A stretch of DNA of 64,000 nucleotides, taken from assembly GCA_020342235.1 (NCBI GenBank), contig CP073217.1:434001-498000 (forward strand), in the 5' to 3' direction. The notes below the pieces were generated by a model. The model saw only the letters and a list, made by a program, of their open reading frames with translations, searched no databases and was not told the origin of the DNA. Shown here piece by piece: positions 59,701-64,000 of this stretch. Made by a program: the position numbers and the translations under genes. Positions within the stretch are counted from its first letter, which is position 1. Every line of letters starts with the position of its first letter. This stretch comes from Saccharomycopsis phalli. Taxonomy: Eukaryota > Ascomycota > Saccharomycetes > Ascoideales > Saccharomycopsidaceae.

Positions 59701-60613
59701 GAAGCGCAAACAAGATGATCCCGCACAGCCAAATGTCGCTTGGTGCTCCATGGTAACTTTCGCCCATGACGACTTCAGGTGACGCGTAATGAGGCGAACC
59801 GCACGACGTCTTGAGCATTTTGTTGGTGACTTCGAGCGCAGCCATGCCAAAATCCGCGATCTTGATGTTGTGGTTCTTGTCCAAGAGCAAGTTCTCCGGC
59901 TTCAAGTCGCGGTGGCAGATGTTGAACGAGTGGCAGTAGTTGATGCCCAGAATGATCTGCTTGAAGTAGTGCACCGCCTCCCGCTCCTCTAGCCGCACCT
60001 GCTTGATGAGGTAGTTGAACAACTCCCCAGACTCGACATACTCCAAAATCAAGTACAACTCGCCCCGGTTCTCCCACACATCGTACAACGCCATGATGTT
60101 CGGGTGCGAAATCAACTTCATGATGATGATCTCCCGCTCAATGCCGCTGTTGTCCACTCCATGCCCCTTGTCCTTGAACGTGCTCTTGGGAATGATCTTC
60201 ACCGCCGCCAACTGCCCGGTCTTTGAGTGTTTCGCCAATCGCACTCGGCCAGTGGCTCCGCGGCCCAACGTCCGGCCCAACTTCCAAGGCCCCACGTAGT
60301 TCTTCTTGGCCTTCTTGGTGTACGAAGACGTAGTCACGGTCGAAAGCCGCTTGGAGTCATCCCGGTCGATGTTGGTGTGCACCTGCGATATCATGTGCTC
60401 GGGAATCACAATCTCGTCCTGGTTGACGTCCTCAAACCCATCCTGCCGCTCGGGGGACCCGTTAGTGTGGATCTGCTGCCGCACCTTCTTGTCGCCGCGG
60501 GTGTCGATATTGGTAATATTTTCTAGCGCCAGTCGAGTCTCGCTGTGTTCGCCGGTGGCTCGTGTGCCGGAAGGCGCCACCGTATCGCCCAGACCTTCCG
60601 CATGGTCCATCAT
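56738..60613 (-). CDS. HSL1: HSL1-type Nim1-related protein kinase (HSL1/GIN4/KCC4 family)
   Basis: 1291 aa. The kinase domain spans about residues 108-372: GRGATGRVRLAK glycine loop, AAVKI lysine, HRDLKPENLLLD catalytic loop, ADFG, SCGSPHYASPE activation segment. VWENRGELYLILEYVESGELF and CHSFNICHRDLKPENLLLDKN match Hsl1 more closely than Gin4. A shared block follows (LQTLWHG...EKLFYYLLLKYRQEHS). The C-terminus (VSKVKFDSVGITCVVPAK...LRVKITIKPVKL) is KA1-like, for membrane binding. These kinases act at the septin collar and inhibit Swe1. The linker has three in-frame repeat arrays. The residue after DIW is a CTG codon that must be Ser. Adjacent ATGs at 60613 and 60610. Confidence 0.9.
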   Translation of the reverse strand: MMDHAEGLGDTVAPSGTRATGEHSETRLALENITNIDTRGDKKVRQQIHTNGSPERQDGFEDVNQDEIVIPEHMISQVHTNIDRDDSKRLSTVTTSSYTKKAKKNYVGPWKLGRTLGRGATGRVRLAKHSKTGQLAAVKIIPKSTFKDKGHGVDNSGIEREIIIMKLISHPNIMALYDVWENRGELYLILEYVESGELFNYLIKQVRLEEREAVHYFKQIILGINYCHSFNICHRDLKPENLLLDKNHNIKIADFGMAALEVTNKMLKTSCGSPHYASPEVVMGESYHGAPSDIWLCGIILFALLTGHLPFDDDHLTRLLAKVRSGIFRIPSYVSLEARDLIKRMLTINPEKRITMEEILAHPLLAKYPDMGYYYPRNKKMRNYMEPPLPKNIMKQPIPPEKIDKEILKNLQTLWHGEKRAKVVERLLSSDENAEKLFYYLLLKYRQEHSDAVLKTGKKKKKSLMQTEGEVTGRDLVNDKKLAMTKSQLIVSTTYVNDSGNKVTQISTEPLSKKARARSTSYKKLAQSKYSLLRINDLPKSRSNQNVRKKTRDIEGHLVISASSLFRKGISFHLRVKSSNSFKSFKNSSPYNSIYNIKNYPNIDALQDVIIKSTSKRDSFHAFSMGSIPNYVALIDQIAPQGSQPLIHSPKKKQRKSETESLIRGKSKRSLAKRSKKPQIPVPSVPSILSEDKSVLSTTDFAFFCEQVFGKSNSVIEDELKREQENLRKVQQRIEAIKTNSVTLKVRELKEKARMLELENQGLLQQRRVEDKFLDAVESLGQSKSVSSNFNFNLITKDDAKARIFNFGERDSIEALLSKVFEFKLDLRHGGGGGNKEMRGNKETSGNKEMSGNKEMSGSKEMRGSKEMRGNKETSGNKETSGNKETSGNKVKSGRDEKHEVSDKRDGMSGASNEISKREKAEQAEKLEKAEKIEKAKDAEKIEKAKDAEKIEKAKDAEKHEAETSEPNKSIEKSTETNSTSASHSAGASHSAGASHSAGSTTHSASPSAHLNNTTSHSADLSNSPQPTQNLEADDKKPRFGGALVPHRDAPRPPKTKTQTKSVVAKGANIIVNASAVTMSVAPESDSAASVGNRSVSSPTTATSATTAISSTSKDDSYSVKSKLQSQIDTASSIQTTTAASSIITNPKTKQSWFSKVINNFVPTAHNEEFRYESFLLVEDVQTLIRNSLTLRLKEGSVSKVKFDSVGITCVVPAKLAGGRLLRVKITIKPVKLASRGEQRTALKRKSAIIVVKEKGSAKAFSNMGEAIQLTVQNEEHQFRARESRIRNDWD
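57620..58125 (-). repeat. Three in-frame repeat arrays in the HSL1 linker
   Basis: From the N-terminal side: GNKEM(S/R)/GNKETS (15-18 bp units, about ten copies, 57945-58125); EKIEKAKDA (27 bp, three to four copies, 57745-57850); SAGASH (18 bp, three to four copies, 57620-57680). All keep the frame. The antisense frames 57612-58724 and 57734-59032 are by-products. Confidence 0.88.
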
Positions 60614-61329
60614 AGAGACTGTGTTGTGAAACGCCCAGATGAAACAAAGTCAGGCAGAGAAAAAACGATGCCTGTGTGCCACGAATCCCAGGAAAAAAAG
60701 TCACGGGTTCTCTTGTCTCGCTAATGAACGTATAGATTAGCCCCGCTGCAAGTATCTCTCTTTGGCTGTCGAAACAGAATCTCCCAGTTTCGCCGTGTGT
60801 TAGCAACAAATTGAGATTTCCGCTTGACAAAAAATACCTAGCGCCATGCATGGGCTCCTAATCGGTCTCATGTAAGGCAGGGTGACCAAGCATGTCTAGG
60901 TGTCCATACCATGGCTAGAAATATATATATATATCCTATCCAATATTATAAAAACTATTTTTGCCGTAGCCCCACCATCCTCGCCCTGTCGTTTCTTCTG
61001 CGTTTTTTTTTCCCTCCTTTCCTGATTCACAGCGTGTACCCCTCCTGGGTGCCTCTCGGTATCATCTTGCTATTGTTATGCCGGCTTTTCTGTTCCACTC
61101 TGTCACTTTCTGTGTGTCGCTTTTCTTTTCATCCCTTTATTGTTTGTATTGTCACCGTACTGTGGTAAGTTTCCATGCGTTTTCTATGCTTCTAAATATC
61201 AACTGCATTTCACTCCACGGCTGCTACAGTTTGTTTATGTTTGTTTATTATTATTTACCATCTACATTTTAATTTCACCGCCACGTTATACCTTGGACTA
61301 CTATTTTACTAGTTTACTTGAAACTTCGC
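60614..61329. other. HSL1 upstream region
   Basis: No gene. It contains an ATATATATAT run at 60922, and pyrimidine-rich DNA on the plus strand from 60960 to 61330, upstream of HSL1. Several small plus-strand frames here are pyrimidine-run artefacts. Confidence 0.6.
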
Positions 61330-61442
61330 CTCACACTTTTGCTTTCTCACACTTTCGCTTTCTCACACTTCCTCACACTTCCTCAAACCTCCACTCACTT
61401 CATCACACCTCCACTTACAATTCCAACACCATATATTGTACT
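61330..61442. repeat. Pyrimidine-rich imperfect repeats (TCACACTTTCGCTTTC, TCACACTTCC)
   Basis: Repeats of 9-17 bp ending at the stop of the membrane-protein gene, on its 3' side. Confidence 0.75.
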
Positions 61443-61445
61443 ACA

Positions 61446-62243
61446 CTAATGCTCATCAGCAATCAACGGAGCAGTCTCTTCATCCGCTTCCCTCGACTTA
61501 ACAAGCCCAAACGCAACCGGAACAGAAAATACAAACAACAACCCGGATATAATAAACGCAAACACCCACTGGAGAGCAAACACCTTGGTAAACAACTGGC
61601 CAAGTCCCAAGCCAAAAAGTAGGAAACTCGACGAAAATCCAAGCGCATAGTCCCCGTAGAACGTCACAAAGCTCAATGGAATGAGCAAAAAGTTCCAGAT
61701 AACCACATTGGCCAAGATCCGCGCAATAAACCCGCTCGACGCCCGGAAAACCGCAGCACCATTCCAAAAGACAAGGTACAACAACCAGCTAAAGGGCAAA
61801 CTCGCCGTAGGAACATGGACAGTAAAGTACGTTGACAACTCCCTCGACGCATAGGTCTTGTGCACAAAGAAAAGCGACAAGACATTGAAGAAATTGGCAA
61901 TCACCACCAACTCAGCCAACACATAGTGCTCCCTGGCAAATAACCACGACCACACAAACGTCAAGACATTAAACGCAGAAAAGTGCGGGGTGACCACACT
62001 CGACACTTTGGCCCTCGACTCATTATCTGGATAGAGGTACTGGAACACATACACTAGCTGGAGAAGGTACAAGGCGATCCAGTAGACAAATATAACAAAC
62101 AAGTTTCCTGTAAATGGCGTGAGACCCACGTTGAATGGGTCGTCCTGGTTGATGCTCTTGCCTCCAAAGATCAAGTACCTAAACGAACCGTAAAAGGACA
62201 AAATCAACGTGGCAAGCGTAACTAGAAAGTTTTGGTTCGACAT
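61446..62243 (-). CDS. Polytopic membrane protein, DUF1774-like
   Basis: 265 aa with about seven or eight hydrophobic segments: start LVTLATLILSFYGSFRYLIF, then LFVIFVYWIALYLLQLVYVFQYLYP, a motif FSAFNVLTFVWSWLFAREHYVLAEL, LPFSWLLYLVFWNGAAVF, VVIWNFLLIPLSFVTFYGDYALG, and two final segments with a short acidic cytosolic tail. The W-x-W-L-F-x-R-E-H pattern recalls the fungal DUF1774 family (S. cerevisiae YDR090C), a memory-based match. Function unknown. TATA-like TATATAAG lies about 30 bp upstream at 62271-62278 (minus). Confidence 0.82.
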   Translation of the reverse strand: MSNQNFLVTLATLILSFYGSFRYLIFGGKSINQDDPFNVGLTPFTGNLFVIFVYWIALYLLQLVYVFQYLYPDNESRAKVSSVVTPHFSAFNVLTFVWSWLFAREHYVLAELVVIANFFNVLSLFFVHKTYASRELSTYFTVHVPTASLPFSWLLYLVFWNGAAVFRASSGFIARILANVVIWNFLLIPLSFVTFYGDYALGFSSSFLLFGLGLGQLFTKVFALQWVFAFIISGLLFVFSVPVAFGLVKSREADEETAPLIADEH

Positions 62244-62742
62244 TGGATTGAAGATCAGGGAGTCCGAAGCTTATATATCAATCCATGATTGCTTGCAGCA
62301 GGCTGCCTGGCTCTTGACAGCTGCAAGGGGGTTGGCAAATAAGTGTGGCCAAACATCGATTGGCAGTTTTTAATGGCATTGTGGGTTTCTAATGGTACAA
62401 TCTATTATATGACATGTTAGACTAAGACATGGTGAGCGCACAGCTAGGAAATGGTGGCACGTGAAGAGGTATTAAGCTATACTGATGTAATGCCTGACGT
62501 CAGTTAATAAGTGATGAATCCTAGTCAATCATCGCTGATTGGCGAGCCTTGCCAATTACTATTGATTATAAATGTCTACAATTTAATCCCGTCAATATCC
62601 CCATTTTGTTCATCTCCATTTTGTCTATCTCCATTTTGTCCATCTCCATTTTGTCCAGTGACACTCCCTCGGCCTTCCCGCCATTTTGGTACATGATCCA
62701 TGCATAGAGATGCAATGGCATTGAATTTTTTTACTCATCACC
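62244..62742. other. Divergent promoter region of the DUF1774-like gene and EFG1
   Basis: 499 bp. It contains a CACGTG at 62458, a 15-bp repeat CATTTTGTCCATCTC (four copies, 62595-62660), and near EFG1 a T run followed by CTCATC (reverse of the PAC core GATGAG) at 62735-62740. Confidence 0.6.
62595..62660. repeat. Tandem repeat, 15-bp unit
   Basis: Four copies of CATTTTGTCCATCTC with single changes, upstream of EFG1. Confidence 0.88.
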
Positions 62743-63366
62743 ATGCCGTCCAACCCAAAGGATAATCGAGATAGCAGCGCGAAATTGAAAAAGAAAAAGC
62801 GGGATCTCGAGCGGTTGATCAACAAAAAGGACCTTCCGTCCAACATCCGCGCTGAGAAACAAAAAGTCTTGGCCGGAATAGAGTTCCAGCTCCAGAATTC
62901 TGCCAGCAGCATCAAGGAACAAAAACTTGCAAAGAAGTATCACATGGTGAAGTTTTTTGAAAAGAAAAAGGCATTGAAGAATTATAAGCGTATTGAGAAG
63001 CAGTATTCGCTGGAACAGGATAAAAAGGAGCGCAAGAAGTTGAAGAAAAAGTTGGACCACTGCATCGTCGACCTTCTCTATGTGGTCAACTTCCCCAGGG
63101 ACGAAAAGTACATCTCGTTGTATCCAAAGGAGACCAGCGACTCTTCTGCGGGGAAAAAGGAAAACACAAAGACCGATGACTTGCGGATCGAGCACAAGAA
63201 GCGAATCCAAAAGCAATTGGAGGACAGCACTTTGCCAGTTACCCTAGACGAGATTTTGCTGGGCAACATTGACCACCGGAAGTTGCAAAAGACCGTCAGC
63301 ATGGCTGAGCCTGATAGAATCCAGAAACCAAAGGCTCTGCAGGAAGAAGACGACTTTTTTGAGTAA
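62743..63366 (+). CDS. EFG1: EFG1, rRNA-processing protein for 40S maturation
   Basis: A 207-aa basic, coiled-coil nucleolar protein. The family block is intact: RDLERLINKKDLPSNIRAEKQKVL, then KKYHMVKFFEKKKALKNYKRIEK, then CIVDLLYVVNFPRDEKYISLYP, and the end DDFFE is conserved. This is the processome component Efg1 (YGR271C-A of baker's yeast), required for 18S rRNA maturation, not the Candida transcription factor of the same symbol. A T run and a PAC-like CTCATC just upstream fit ribosome-biogenesis control. Confidence 0.94.
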   Translation: MPSNPKDNRDSSAKLKKKKRDLERLINKKDLPSNIRAEKQKVLAGIEFQLQNSASSIKEQKLAKKYHMVKFFEKKKALKNYKRIEKQYSLEQDKKERKKLKKKLDHCIVDLLYVVNFPRDEKYISLYPKETSDSSAGKKENTKTDDLRIEHKKRIQKQLEDSTLPVTLDEILLGNIDHRKLQKTVSMAEPDRIQKPKALQEEDDFFE

Positions 63367-64000
63367 GGCATATGTATATTGGCCTCTTGTGCCGTGTTTA
63401 ATACACTCAGAGTGGCATGTCCTGGAATTGGGAAATTGCAAATGGCATCCACGAGACTACAGCTCTTTGCCGTGCCCAGACAAATTGTGTAAGGTCTTTT
63501 ATCAACTGTTGGGGAATCTATTTGCGGTTTTGAGTTTGGCCTGCCTTGTTTGGTATGGCGAATCCCTACCGAAATTGGAAGCGCACTGGCGAATTGGCTT
63601 TGCCATATTTTTCTTCCATGCTATTGTATACAAAAATATACACTCGATAGTAATACGTTGTATTGGATATAAGGCGAACGTATCTCTGAAGACGTGCTTT
63701 GATTCCTATAGTTAGACACTACTGAAATGCCACCTAAGACATGCTGGGCAGTAGAGTTGTTTATGCCGATATTGGTGTGTTTACAAACAAACTAATCTGG
63801 AAATACATCGGGGTTGTCTAAAAGTTGTGTAAAGGAACATAAGCCACGGAGCAAGGGATTCGTACTGTTGATCTTGCTATTGATTGTTGGTGGTGGTGGT
63901 TGATTGTTGTTGATTGTTATTGATTGCTATTAATCTTGCTCGACAAATAGGCAATTATATAATAGCATCGTTCTCATTGTAATGTATTTCCCAGTCTATC
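63367..64000. other. Downstream region of EFG1
   Basis: No gene supported; an open frame at 63269-63715 overlaps EFG1 in another frame and lacks domains. At 63875-63940 there is a run of TGATTGTTGTTGAT-like short repeats. Confidence 0.55.

Noticed and set aside
60911-61272. Small plus-strand ORFs upstream of HSL1
   Set aside because: Phe/Leu/Ser-rich by pyrimidine composition; no conserved features.

Overview
The window is nuclear DNA from an ascomycete yeast. It holds about 25 protein genes, most with clear Saccharomycotina orthologues, short or no introns, tightly packed divergent promoters, and no bacterial features. The sequence itself points to the CTG-Ser clade. In the HSL1 kinase core the invariant Ser of the DxWSCG motif is written CTG (59726-59728, minus strand). 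In NMD3, CTG codons at 43211 and 43244 fall where the family has Ser. CTG should therefore be read as Ser; conceptual translations with the standard code show Leu there. The species cannot be named from the sequence alone.

Layout. 1-9 kb: LPL1-like lipase, CYT2 haem lyase, and the divergent pair TIM10/BFR1. 9-14.5 kb: a cluster of LINE (non-LTR retrotransposon) copies, some nested, followed by a small secreted-protein locus split over two frames. 14.9-23.2 kb: SPC97/class II aldolase divergent pair, a sucrose-type GPH transporter and a secreted aspartyl protease. 24-28.7 kb: UBR1 ubiquitin ligase. 28.9-31.2 kb: LINE relics around a tiny secreted protein. 31.5-50.1 kb: a dense housekeeping block with CPD1/APL6, ATG7, an FYV8-like disordered protein/NMD3, TMA22/HGH1 and TFG1. 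51.6-63.4 kb: a GPI-type cell-wall protein, GPI10, more LINE tails, HSL1, a polytopic membrane protein and EFG1.

Genes that work together: TMA22, HGH1, NMD3, EFG1 and BFR1 belong to ribosome biogenesis and translation, TIM10 and CYT2 to the mitochondrial intermembrane space, and UBR1, ATG7 and the aspartyl protease to protein turnover. They are not one pathway cluster. What links them is promoter architecture: divergent starts 66-184 bp apart, Reb1-type TTACCCG(G/C) sites, and CACGTG(AC) E-boxes.

Four introns were found by reading through the annotated starts (LPL1, CPD1, TMA22, HGH1). All lie within the first 14 codons, all have GTAAGT or GTGAGT donors, and all have the branch site CTAA(C/T) only 5-6 nt from the acceptor. 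Two are 35 and 39 nt long. A second window-wide pattern is that at least eleven genes are followed, at or just after the stop codon, by an unrelated short tandem repeat. No tRNA, rRNA, CRISPR array or replication origin was recognised.
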